Assembly (NCBI GenBank): GCA_900319385.1
Contig: ONOG01000024.1
Location: 1-36,506 of the forward strand
DNA: 36,506 nucleotides
Direction: 5' to 3'
DNA from: an uncultured Prevotellaceae bacterium
Lineage (GTDB): Bacteria; Bacteroidota; Bacteroidia; Bacteroidales; Bacteroidaceae
Part shown: piece after piece, positions 25,634 through 33,307 of the stretch
Layout of the letters: each line of letters begins with the position of its first letter
Position numbering within the stretch: position 1 is the first letter of the stretch
Translations under genes and position numbers: made by a program
The notes under the pieces: model-generated
What the model saw: only the letters and a program-made list of their open reading frames with translations
What the model was told of the DNA's origin: nothing
Database searches by the model: none

Positions 25634-27640
25634 ATGAACAACGGATTTATCAAAGTGGCCTCCGCCATCCCCACCACCGGAGTAGCCAACTGCAGCCACA
25701 ATGTCGGGTACATCCGACAGCTCATCGACCAAGCCGCAGAGCAGGGAGCAGCTATCGTCTGCTTTCCCGAGCTCAGCATCACCGGCTACACCTGTGCCGA
25801 CCTGTTTGCCCAGCAACAACTGCTCGACAGTGCACAGGCAGCACTCGAACAGCTACTCCACGACACAGCCTCTACCCCCATCGTAGCCATTGTCGGCATG
25901 CCCATCGCCGTCGGCAGTGCATTACTCAACGCAGCCGTCGTTATCCAAGGCGGACACATCCACGGCATCGTCCCTAAACAACACCTGCCCAACTATAAAG
26001 AATTCTACGAGCAACGCTGGTTTACCCCTGCCAATGGAGTTCCCGACACCCAACTCACACTTTGTGGACAGACCGTACCCCTCAGTCGTCATCAGCTCTT
26101 TGAAGTCGATGGCATACGTTTTGGCATCGAACTCTGCGAAGACCTCTGGGCACCCATCCCCCCCAGCAGCCAGCTCACACTCTCCGGAGCCGAACTCATC
26201 TTCAACCTCTCTGCTACCGACGAACTCATCGCCAAACACGACTACCTCCTCAGCCTCCTCGCTCAGCAGTCAGCCCGCTGCCTCTGCGGCTACGTCTATG
26301 CCTCCAGCGGCTTTGGCGAATCCACCCAAGACCTCGTATATGGTGGCAATGCCCTCATCTACGAAAACGGACACGCCCTCGCTACCTCTGAGCGCTTCAG
26401 CCTCGGTCCCCAACTCGTCGTCGCCGACATCGACATTGAGAACCTGCGCCACGAACGTCGTGTCAACACCACCTTCCATACACCACAAGCAGATATCCGA
26501 CCAGAAGTAATCAAAATTCAATCCACATTGGCGAGTGGTACACGTTCAACAGGAAGAAGTCAAACCTCCACGTTCAACCTTCACCGAACCATAGACCCCC
26601 ACCCTTTCATCCCCACTGGAACAGCACTCGACCAGCGTTGCCATGAAATCTTCAACATCCAAGTAGCCGCACTCACACAGCGACTCGTACACACCCATGC
26701 ACGCACCCTCGTCATTGGTATCAGCGGCGGGCTCGACTCCACACTCGCACTCCTCGTCTGTGTCCGAACTATGGACCGGCTCAATCGCAGCCGCAGCAAC
26801 ATCGTCGGCATCACCATGCCTGGTTTCGGCACCACAGACCGCACATACCACAACGCCCAGGCTCTCATGCTGCAACTCGGAATAACCCGTCGCGAAATTT
26901 CCATCCGCGAAGCCTGCCTCCAGCACTTTGCCGACATCGGACACGACCCCGCCAACCACGACGTCACCTACGAAAACGCTCAGGCACGTGAACGCACCCA
27001 GATACTCATGGACGTAGCCAACCAGCTTAGCGGACTCGTCGTCGGCACAGGCGACCTCAGCGAACTCGCCCTCGGCTGGTGCACCTACAATGCCGACCAC
27101 ATGTCCATGTATAACGTCAACGGCTCCATCCCTAAGACCCTTGTCCGCCATCTCGTCCGATGGGTGGCACAGCAAGACCCTGCGACACGCGACACCCTCC
27201 TCGACATCATCGACACCCCCATCAGTCCCGAGCTCACACCAGCCGACGACCACGGCAACATCCAGCAGAAGACAGAAGACCTCGTCGGTCCCTACGAGCT
27301 CCACGACTTCTTCCTCTACCACACCCTTCGCCATGGCAGCAATCCAGAGCGCATCTACCACCTTGCCTGCCAAGCCTTCACCGGTCAGCAGCAGTACGAC
27401 GACGTCCCGCAGCTCAACGAACCCGTAGGGCAATACACCCCTGCGACCCTACTTCATTGGCTGACCGTGTTCTATCGCCGTTTCTTCTCCCAGCAGTTCA
27501 AACGCTCCTGTTTGCCTGACGGCCCGAAAGTCGGCAGCGTGAGTCTCAGTCCACGAGGCGACTGGCGAATGCCCAGCGACGCCTCCGCCGACGAATGGCT
27601 CCGCCAATGCGAGCAGCTGAAGGCACAGCTGAAAGACTGA
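25634..27640 (+). CDS. nadE: Glutamine-dependent NAD+ synthetase
   Basis: It amidates nicotinic acid adenine dinucleotide to NAD+, using glutamine. It is a 668-residue two-domain enzyme. The N-terminal nitrilase-type glutaminase domain has the triad Glu46 (CFPELSITGY), Lys115 (VPKQHLPNY) and Cys168 (ELCEDLW), producing ammonia. The C-terminal synthetase domain contains the P-loop ISGGLDST at 363-370 and the downstream ELALGWCTYNADH region (about 477-489). It is therefore independent of free ammonia. It follows the TamB-family gene by 71 bases with no terminator between, and may be co-transcribed, though the gap is A/T-repeat-rich. Terminator hairpins follow the stop. Confidence 0.96.
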   Translation: MNNGFIKVASAIPTTGVANCSHNVGYIRQLIDQAAEQGAAIVCFPELSITGYTCADLFAQQQLLDSAQAALEQLLHDTASTPIVAIVGMPIAVGSALLNAAVVIQGGHIHGIVPKQHLPNYKEFYEQRWFTPANGVPDTQLTLCGQTVPLSRHQLFEVDGIRFGIELCEDLWAPIPPSSQLTLSGAELIFNLSATDELIAKHDYLLSLLAQQSARCLCGYVYASSGFGESTQDLVYGGNALIYENGHALATSERFSLGPQLVVADIDIENLRHERRVNTTFHTPQADIRPEVIKIQSTLASGTRSTGRSQTSTFNLHRTIDPHPFIPTGTALDQRCHEIFNIQVAALTQRLVHTHARTLVIGISGGLDSTLALLVCVRTMDRLNRSRSNIVGITMPGFGTTDRTYHNAQALMLQLGITRREISIREACLQHFADIGHDPANHDVTYENAQARERTQILMDVANQLSGLVVGTGDLSELALGWCTYNADHMSMYNVNGSIPKTLVRHLVRWVAQQDPATRDTLLDIIDTPISPELTPADDHGNIQQKTEDLVGPYELHDFFLYHTLRHGSNPERIYHLACQAFTGQQQYDDVPQLNEPVGQYTPATLLHWLTVFYRRFFSQQFKRSCLPDGPKVGSVSLSPRGDWRMPSDASADEWLRQCEQLKAQLKD

Positions 27641-27652
27641 CCGGCCGGCACA

Positions 27653-27683
27653 AGAAAGGACTCACAACTCAGTGAGTCTTTCT
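27653..27683 (+). terminator. Hairpin after nadE
   Basis: AGAAAGGACTCAC (27653-27665) pairs with GTGAGTCTTTCT (27672-27683) with one bulged G and a 6-nt loop. It lies 12 bases after the nadE stop. Confidence 0.65.
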
Positions 27684-27703
27684 CAAGACCGCAATATAAA
27701 TAT

Positions 27704-27745
27704 AAAAACACTGCGGAGCAAAAAAATTTGCTCCGCAGTGTTTTT
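27704..27745. terminator. Perfect bidirectional terminator between nadE and the coiled-coil lipoprotein gene
   Basis: A perfect 19-bp stem (AAAAACACTGCGGAGCAAA at 27704-27722, complement at 27727-27745) encloses the 4-nt loop AAAA. It has A's on the left and T's on the right, so it can terminate transcription from both converging genes. Confidence 0.92.
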
Positions 27746-27808
27746 ATTATCTCTGTGCCGCTCAATCCGTCAGGACTTAAACACAGAGAGTGAGGTGTGA
27801 ATCGGTCT

Positions 27809-28660
27809 TTATTTCACTTTGATGACCAGATATTTCGATACGCTCCAGAATCGGTAGGCGTCGGTGATGCGTAGGGTGTACTGCCCTTGCGAGTCCTTCA
27901 AGAGGGTGTAGGAGCCTTCGGGATGGGTGGTGAGCAGCTTGGCCGACTTCGACAACAGCGGGATGACGGTGGTCTTGCGAATGTCGATTTTGGTGAAATA
28001 GTCGCGATCGAAGTCTTCGGACTCGAGGACGTCACCGCTGACGAGGATGCGATGGTCTTTCAGCTCGCGGCTGGTGCCATAGACAAAGTAGGCTGTGTTG
28101 AGCTGTGCGTCCTGGTTGCGTGCAATCTGTTCGTTGACATTGCGCTCTTCGGTGACGCGTGCGTTCTCGTCTTGGAGCTGCGTGACGGTTTCGTCGAGTT
28201 GAGCAATACGAACGTCCTTCTCTTCGAGTTGCTGGCGAAGCTGTTCGATTTCCTGGGTCTTCTGTTCAAGCTGTTCGGTCATCTTATCGACCATCTGCTT
28301 GAGTTGTCCAGAATTGATGTTGCTCTGTTTGAGTTTGCCTTGCAGCTCCTCGAGTTTCTTTCGGTTGTCGAGCAGAGTCTGCTGAATGAACTCCATGTTG
28401 TCGGCGATGTTGGCGCGTGCGCTGCCGTTCTCAAGGTCTTGGTTGAGAACATTGACGCGGCCTTCGGCCTGGTTAATCTGGTCGAATCCTTCCTGGATTT
28501 CGTTGAGGGTGGTCATGAGTTCGTTGAGGTCCTGGTCTTTTTGGTCGAGGATGTTCTGCAGCGAATCGATGGTTGCGTTGTCTTGCTGCTGTTGTCCCCC
28601 TGTGCCGACGCAGGCAGTGAGCAGGGCTGCGGACATGCAGGTTAAAATTAGTTTTTTCAT
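27809..28660 (-). CDS. Coiled-coil lipoprotein (possibly Cbp1-type adhesin family)
   Basis: A 283-residue predicted lipoprotein: signal peptide with lipobox LTA before Cys17. From about 30 to 190 it is a nearly continuous coiled coil (heptad-rich, e.g. MTEQLEQKTQEIEQLRQQLEE). It ends in a globular domain of about 95 residues containing AYFVYGTSRELKDHRIL and a final YTLRITDAYRFWSVSKYLVIKV. The layout resembles Bacteroidales lipoproteins that databases name after the Bacteroides fragilis collagen-binding adhesin Cbp1. That label is from memory and should be treated as tentative. A structural or spacer role in the envelope is the safer inference. It lies 114 bases downstream of rsmI on the same strand. 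Confidence 0.82.
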   Translation of the reverse strand: MKKLILTCMSAALLTACVGTGGQQQQDNATIDSLQNILDQKDQDLNELMTTLNEIQEGFDQINQAEGRVNVLNQDLENGSARANIADNMEFIQQTLLDNRKKLEELQGKLKQSNINSGQLKQMVDKMTEQLEQKTQEIEQLRQQLEEKDVRIAQLDETVTQLQDENARVTEERNVNEQIARNQDAQLNTAYFVYGTSRELKDHRILVSGDVLESEDFDRDYFTKIDIRKTTVIPLLSKSAKLLTTHPEGSYTLLKDSQGQYTLRITDAYRFWSVSKYLVIKVK

Positions 28661-28774
28661 TTCGATTGACTTTTTTGAATTAGCCTACCGACAAGCACTT
28701 CCAAGCCTCCCTTGAGAATGGTGGTGAGGGGTGTTATCGGGTTGACTAATTGATGATTAATTGTTAATTGTTAA

Positions 28775-29503
28775 CTAGGTCGTTTTATATTTGTTTTTGG
28801 ATTGATTGTGCGGTTTTTCAGCTTTCGTTGCATCGGATACACCCGCTACGATGACAACAATTTCGCCTCGAGGCTCGGTGTCGGTGAAGTGCTGAATGAG
28901 TTGCTGGAGGGTGCCTCGTGTGCTCTCTTCGTGAACTTTTGATATTTCGCGGCAGACGCAGGCTTGGCGGTCGGGGCCAAAGTGGTCGGCAAACTGTTGG
29001 AGTGTGCGCAGCAGCCGATAGGGTGACTCGTAGAAGATCATGGTGCGGGTCTCGTCGTGAAGGGCTTCGAGGCGTGTCTGGCGGCCTTTCTTCTGTGGGA
29101 GGAATCCTTCGAAGCAGAAACGTTCATCGGGCAGGCCGCTGCTGACGAGTGCAGGGACGAATGCTGTGGGACCAGGAAGGGTCTGCACTTCGATGCCTTG
29201 ACGCACACACTCACGAACGAGGAGGAATCCAGGATCGCTGATGGCAGGTGTGCCTGCATCACTAATGAGAGCGAGGGTCTGTCCTGCGAGCAGCCTCTGA
29301 ATAACGGATTGTGTGGTCTGGTGTTCGTTGAATTTGTGGTGCGACTGCATGGGGGTATGGATGTCGTAGTGACGTAGTAGCACACTGGAGGTGCGTGTGT
29401 CTTCGGCCAAAATGAGGTCGGACTCGCGCAGCACTCGTATGGCACGGAGGGTGATGTCCTCCATATTGCCGACGGGTGTCGGAACTACATACAATATGCC
29501 CAT
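28775..29503 (-). CDS. rsmI: 16S rRNA (cytidine-1402 2'-O)-methyltransferase
   Basis: It 2'-O-methylates C1402 of 16S rRNA in the decoding centre, using S-adenosylmethionine. I chose the ATG at 29503 (MGILYVVPTPVGN), which matches the family N-terminus exactly; the longer frame reads through an A/T repeat. The product has 242 residues, rather short. Tetrapyrrole-methylase-fold motifs are present: PTPVGNMEDITLRA (9-22), ILAEDTRTS (31-39), ISDAGTPAISDPG (80-92) and LPGPTAFVPAL. The C-terminus ends soon after GEIVVIVAG, leaving a short basic tail and no C-terminal extension. A consensus -7 element lies only 8 bases before the start codon, implying a very short leader. Confidence 0.95.
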   Translation of the reverse strand: MGILYVVPTPVGNMEDITLRAIRVLRESDLILAEDTRTSSVLLRHYDIHTPMQSHHKFNEHQTTQSVIQRLLAGQTLALISDAGTPAISDPGFLLVRECVRQGIEVQTLPGPTAFVPALVSSGLPDERFCFEGFLPQKKGRQTRLEALHDETRTMIFYESPYRLLRTLQQFADHFGPDRQACVCREISKVHEESTRGTLQQLIQHFTDTEPRGEIVVIVAGVSDATKAEKPHNQSKNKYKTT

Positions 29504-29511
29504 AGCCGCGA

Positions 29512-29519
29512 CAAAGGTA
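29512..29519 (-). promoter_or_regulatory. -7 element of rsmI very close to the start codon
   Basis: On the minus strand this reads TACCTTTG, an exact TAnnTTTG match. With the usual 4-6 base distance to the start point, the mRNA leader before the ATG at 29503 would be only about 3-5 nt. Confidence 0.6.
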
Positions 29520-29526
29520 CAACATA

Positions 29527-29560
29527 TAATTGAAAATTGAAAATTGAAAATTGAAAATTT
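29527..29560. repeat. A/T heptamer tandem repeat upstream of rsmI
   Basis: Four or more near-perfect tandem copies of AATTGAA (as AATTGAAAATTGAAAATTGA). This is the cleanest of the heptamer tracts in the window and occupies the -33 region of the rsmI promoter. Confidence 0.75.
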
Positions 29561-29742
29561 GCTTTTTGGCCACACTTCGCGTGGAAAAATCACAAATTTG
29601 GTCCAAATATAATAGAAAATTGAAAACTAACAACGAATTACACGAAAAACTTAAAAACTCATAAACTTAAAATTAAAAAATTTGCTACTGGAGCGTTATA
29701 TTCGCAAGATTTTCTGTATCTTCGCAGAAAATTTGTAAACCG

Positions 29743-30864
29743 ATGAATATGAAACAGGAAATTACGTTCGACAGATTTGTACGCGGATTGTTGGGCTTGG
29801 CTATCATTTTTTTAGTCTATCTGCTCCTAAAGAAGCTGAGCAGTGTGCTCATTCCATTTGCCGTTGCGTGGCTGGCTGCCTATCTGCTCTACCCCATCGT
29901 GTGCTTTTTCCAGTATAAGTGCAGGCTCAGGAATAGGCTTCTGTCTATCATTGTCACGTTGCTGGTGATTTTGGGAACTTTGTACGGCATCGGACTACTC
30001 ATCATGCCGCCGGTCGTGGCTGAGTACAATCGTTTGCAAACGATTGTCGTCGATTATGTTCAGACTCAGACGCAAGGTGCAAACCTGCTGGTGCTGGCTC
30101 AGGACTACATTACTCAATATATCGACATGGAGGACATCTCGAAGATGTTTACACTGAAGGATGTCACGTCGGTGCTCGAAGAGTATGTGCCTCAGATTGT
30201 GTCGTTTGTGTCTGGGTCTATCAATGCCTTGATTGGACTGATTGCCTCGCTGATTGCCATCTTGTATATGTTTTTCATTTTGATGGACTACGAAAACATG
30301 ACAAGCGGCTTCACCAAGATGATTCCCAAAGGGCAGCGAAGTTTTGTCCGTGGCATGATTTCGGATGTAGAGAAAGGTATGAACAGTTATTTCCGAGGTC
30401 AGAGTATTGTCGCCTTGCTTGTGGGTATCGGGTTTTCCATCGCATTTACGATTATCGATTTTCCTATGGCCATCCCGCTGGGGCTGTTCATGGGATTTCT
30501 GAATCTGGTGCCCTACATGCAGATTTTGGGGTTCATACCAGCCATCGTTCTGGCTCTGCTCGAAGCACACGACACGGGTGGAAACTTCTGGCTTATCATG
30601 CTGGCGTTTACGGCTGCCGTGCTGATTGTCCAGTTGCTGCAAGACTCGGTCATCACGCCGAAGGTGATGGGACATGTGACGGGGCTGAACGCAGCAGTCA
30701 TTCTCCTCTCCCTCTCCATTTGGGGCGCCTTGCTTGGTTTCATCGGCCTGATCATCGCCCTACCTCTCACCACCCTGCTCATCTCCTATTATAAGAGGTA
30801 CGTATTAAAGGAGAATAAGGATTTAGGGGAGGTGGATTCTACTGCTCTGGAAACTCACCAATGA
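29743..30864 (+). CDS. AI-2E/PerM-family membrane protein
   Basis: A 373-residue inner-membrane protein of the AI-2E transporter (PerM/YdiK/TqsA) family, with about seven to eight hydrophobic segments. The typical N-terminal pattern is present: two early helices (LLGLAIIFLVYLLL, VLIPFAVAWLAAYLLYP), then a helix at about 66-86, a long soluble stretch, and a C-terminal group of helices with GLFMGFLNLVPYMQILGFIPA (about 247-267) and the VMGHVTGLNAAVILLSLSIWG segment. Family members export autoinducer-2 or act as Na+/H+ antiporters, so the substrate here is unknown. ATG at 29743 or 29749 are both possible starts. A weak -7 element (TATCTTCG, 29717-29724) precedes it. Its 3' end overlaps mtgA by 26 bases, tail to tail. 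Confidence 0.88.
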   Translation: MNMKQEITFDRFVRGLLGLAIIFLVYLLLKKLSSVLIPFAVAWLAAYLLYPIVCFFQYKCRLRNRLLSIIVTLLVILGTLYGIGLLIMPPVVAEYNRLQTIVVDYVQTQTQGANLLVLAQDYITQYIDMEDISKMFTLKDVTSVLEEYVPQIVSFVSGSINALIGLIASLIAILYMFFILMDYENMTSGFTKMIPKGQRSFVRGMISDVEKGMNSYFRGQSIVALLVGIGFSIAFTIIDFPMAIPLGLFMGFLNLVPYMQILGFIPAIVLALLEAHDTGGNFWLIMLAFTAAVLIVQLLQDSVITPKVMGHVTGLNAAVILLSLSIWGALLGFIGLIIALPLTTLLISYYKRYVLKENKDLGEVDSTALETHQ

Positions 30865-31519
30865 AGCGCATCTGACGAAGAGCCCATGTCTGTCGGCGGA
30901 GCATGTAGCGCGACGGATTTCCGCTGTTCATCTGACGAGGATTAGGCAAGGACACAGCAATCAATGCACACTGTTGCTTGCTCAGTTGAGCAGCTGCACA
31001 TCCAAAATGCTCATGTGCCACTGCCTCGGCTCCATAGATTCCATCCCCCATCTCAATCGTGTTCAAATAGACTTCCATGATGCGTTGTTTCGACCAGAAC
31101 ACTTCAATGAGAATAGTGAAATACGTTTCCAGTCCCTTCCTAAACCAAGAGTGAGCTGGCCAAAGGAACACATTCTTTGCCGTTTGTTGAGAGATGGTGC
31201 TTGCTCCACGTTCTCGACCGCCTTTTTGTGCTTCTTCGTATGCTGCTTTGATTTGCTCAAAGTCAAAACCGTTGTGCTTCAAAAAATTTTGGTCTTCACA
31301 AGCCCATACAGCCTGCGAAAGACTGGGTGAAATGCTATCAAGCGGCACCCACCGATGCACCATCTTCAGTTGTTTTCCATCCTTCACTTGCTGCACCAAA
31401 CGGATGAACATCAATGGAGAACAGGGTACTGGCAGCCAGCGATAAGCAACAACAGCTGCTATCGAGGTTCCGAAGAATAGGATGATTGTCCACTTGAAAA
31501 ATCTTAAAACCTTTTTCAT
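30839..31519 (-). CDS. mtgA: Monofunctional biosynthetic peptidoglycan transglycosylase
   Basis: It polymerises lipid II into glycan strands at the inner membrane. It has 226 residues from the ATG at 31519 (MKKVLRFFKW), chosen because the upstream frame runs back into the OmpA terminator. One N-terminal membrane anchor is at about 10-27. GT51 motifs are visible in order: ACEDQNFLKHNGFD with catalytic Glu75 (73-86), RGASTISQQTAKN (about 103-115), RKGLETYFTILIE, and KQRIMEVYLNTIEMGDGIYGAEAVA. No transpeptidase domain follows, as expected for MtgA. The 3' end overlaps the convergent AI-2E-family gene by 26 bases with no terminator between them. Confidence 0.94.
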   Translation of the reverse strand: MKKVLRFFKWTIILFFGTSIAAVVAYRWLPVPCSPLMFIRLVQQVKDGKQLKMVHRWVPLDSISPSLSQAVWACEDQNFLKHNGFDFEQIKAAYEEAQKGGRERGASTISQQTAKNVFLWPAHSWFRKGLETYFTILIEVFWSKQRIMEVYLNTIEMGDGIYGAEAVAHEHFGCAAAQLSKQQCALIAVSLPNPRQMNSGNPSRYMLRRQTWALRQMRFIGEFPEQ

Positions 31520-31551
31520 TGCATAGAGAGATTTCTTTGCACAGTGAAAAG

Positions 31552-31583
31552 AAAGTTGGCAGCCACAGCTGACTGCCAACTTT
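31552..31583 (-). terminator. Terminator of the OmpA-family lipoprotein gene
   Basis: On the minus strand, AAAGTTGGCAG and CTGCCAACTTT (31573-31583 and 31552-31562) form a perfect 11-bp stem with a 10-nt loop, followed by CTTTTC. It separates the lipoprotein gene from mtgA. Confidence 0.8.
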
Positions 31584-31630
31584 GTAGTGTTGCCAAAAGA
31601 ATCAGCAACACGTCAATAGAAACAAATTGT

Positions 31631-32353
31631 TTACTGCAGTGTGCCGTTGTTGGCAGCGTTGATCATGGCTTCAGAAGCATAGAGATACACTTCCACGCGG
31701 CGGTTCTGCTGCTTGCCAGCTGCTGTGCTGTTGTCAGCAATAGGAGCCATCTGACCCAGACCTTCGACCGAACGAATCTGTGTGGGGCTAACACCCATAG
31801 ACGTAAGGTAGCTCTGAACCGATTGAGCACGCTGCAGAGAGAGAACTTGGTTGCGGCTGGCGTTTTCTTCGGCCGATGTTACACCCTTGAAGCCAGTGTT
31901 GTCGGTATGGCCCTGAATAGCAACGTCCATGTCGGTGTTGGGTTTAAGTACGTTGTTGGCAAACTGAGTGAGTGAGTTCTTGGCTGTCTGGTTCAGTGTG
32001 CTGCTGCCCGAAGCGAACAGGATACCAGAGTCGAACGTAACTTTCACAGCCTGCAATCCGTTGGCATCAGTGATGCTCTCAACCTGAGCATTGGCTACAG
32101 CCTGAGCAGCTGCCTTGGCTTTGTCCATCTTCTTACCAATCAGGACACCGGCACCTGTACCGATCGCACCGCCAATGGCTGCACCAATCAATGTGCCACC
32201 GGCATTCTTACCAATCAGATTACCGACGATACCGCCGAGCACAGCACCGCCACCGCCGCCAATGAGACCGCCCTTGGTGGTGTTGTTCATGTTGCAGCTC
32301 GAGAAAACGAGTAATGCACTCAGTGCAATAGCACTAAATTTCAGATTCTTCAT
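31631..32353 (-). CDS. OmpA-family lipoprotein with glycine-zipper domain
   Basis: A 240-residue outer-membrane lipoprotein: signal peptide with lipobox FSS before Cys20. A glycine-zipper stretch follows (about 28-75, GGLIGGGGGAVLGGIVGNLIG...), which usually inserts in or associates with membranes. The C-terminal OmpA/MotB domain (about 105-228) carries VTFDSGILFASGSSTL, the peptidoglycan-binding IQGHTDNTG, RAQSVQSYL and NRRVEVYLY. It likely tethers the outer membrane to peptidoglycan, as Pal- or YiaD-type proteins do. Its promoter is strong, and the gene is a single-gene unit closed by its own terminator, suggesting high expression. Confidence 0.95.
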   Translation of the reverse strand: MKNLKFSAIALSALLVFSSCNMNNTTKGGLIGGGGGAVLGGIVGNLIGKNAGGTLIGAAIGGAIGTGAGVLIGKKMDKAKAAAQAVANAQVESITDANGLQAVKVTFDSGILFASGSSTLNQTAKNSLTQFANNVLKPNTDMDVAIQGHTDNTGFKGVTSAEENASRNQVLSLQRAQSVQSYLTSMGVSPTQIRSVEGLGQMAPIADNSTAAGKQQNRRVEVYLYASEAMINAANNGTLQ

Positions 32354-32439
32354 AATTTGAACGCGTTAAAAATGAATTAAACAATAAAAAAGATATTATC
32401 TGACTATTAGTCGTGTTATACACACCTCTATTTGTGATG

Positions 32440-32472
32440 CAAAGTTATAAAAAAACATTGAATGCTACCAAA
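32440..32472 (-). promoter_or_regulatory. Promoter of the OmpA-family lipoprotein gene
   Basis: On the minus strand: TTTG (32469-32472), 21 bases, TAACTTTG (32440-32447). This is an essentially perfect Bacteroidetes promoter; the leader would be about 80 nt. It is divergent from the promoter at 32497-32528, with only 24 bases between them. Confidence 0.85.
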
Positions 32473-32496
32473 AGAAATAAGGTTTTTTTCTGTAAA

Positions 32497-32528
32497 TTTG
32501 TTTTTTCACACACTTATTCGTAACTTTG
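32497..32528 (+). promoter_or_regulatory. Promoter of the hypothetical gene-lysS-gpsA-pgi operon
   Basis: TTTG (32497-32500), 20 bases, TAACTTTG (32521-32528): full consensus. It drives a leader of about 105 nt that contains a tandem GTTCAAC pair (32546-32560) but no other obvious structure. Confidence 0.85.
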
Positions 32529-32637
32529 CGGTCAGAAAGAAGCAGTTCAACGTTCAACGCTTGCCTCGGTATCGTGATGTCAGACGGTAAACGATGAATT
32601 TTGAACTCATAGTTTTTATTTTTAATTTTATTAAGGT

Positions 32638-33261
32638 ATGAATTTGTACGTAAGGTATTTCGACCACGAAACAATGGCTTACAACATGGATGATGTTGTA
32701 GCTTTTTTACAGTCGATCGATGAAATCAAAGTTGATGATCACGACTACGAGCGCATTATGAATTTTGTGGAGTCGGACAATGTCTATCCTTTCCGCCTAA
32801 AGGTTAGTTATAGCAACTACGTGCTTTTCCTCAAGACAGAGGCGAAAGACATGGAAGAGTTCAAGTACCTGGAGCAACTACGAAAGGAACAACGTGCCGA
32901 ACAACACATGACGATGGCAGAACGCAAACGCACTCAAATGGAACAGCTGAACGAACGACATGAGGGCTGGTATGAGGCAAGTTTGCAATTCAAACGCGTT
33001 GTCATGAACCCTGAGAGCGGGAAGTGTCAGTATGTGGACACCATTTTCCGAGTACGACTGAAAGCGCAAAGCGCTATGGACTGCTACAATCGCATTGTTG
33101 AGCATCTGCAGAATCGTCAGGATGTCGATCCCCGAAGCCAGTTCCCTTCGGCCAAAAGCAGCAATTTCGAATACAAATTACTGGAGGAAGAAGGTGTAGA
33201 AAAGAAAGAAGAGGAAGAAGGAAAGGCAGAGCCAACAGAATCTTCCTCAACAGCAGAATAA
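32638..33261 (+). CDS. Uncharacterised soluble protein upstream of lysS
   Basis: A 207-residue protein not recognised as a named family. No signal peptide or membrane segment is seen. Residues 1-70 look alpha/beta (MNLYVRYFDHETMAYNMDDVVAFLQSI, then DNVYPFRLKVSYSNYVLFLKT). A charged helical stretch follows (about 75-108, EFKYLEQLRKEQRAEQ ... ERKRTQMEQL), then a second folded part with RVVMNPESGKCQYVDTIFRVRLKAQSAMDCYNRI. The last 25 residues are Glu-rich and probably disordered. The gene directly follows a strong promoter and sits 46 bases before lysS with no terminator, so it is probably the first gene of that housekeeping operon. The context hints at a translation- or growth-linked role, without proof. 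Confidence 0.85.
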   Translation: MNLYVRYFDHETMAYNMDDVVAFLQSIDEIKVDDHDYERIMNFVESDNVYPFRLKVSYSNYVLFLKTEAKDMEEFKYLEQLRKEQRAEQHMTMAERKRTQMEQLNERHEGWYEASLQFKRVVMNPESGKCQYVDTIFRVRLKAQSAMDCYNRIVEHLQNRQDVDPRSQFPSAKSSNFEYKLLEEEGVEKKEEEEGKAEPTESSSTAE

Positions 33262-33307
33262 TCCTGTCTGTTCCTTTACATTTTACCAATAAAAGAAATT
33301 TTCAAAC

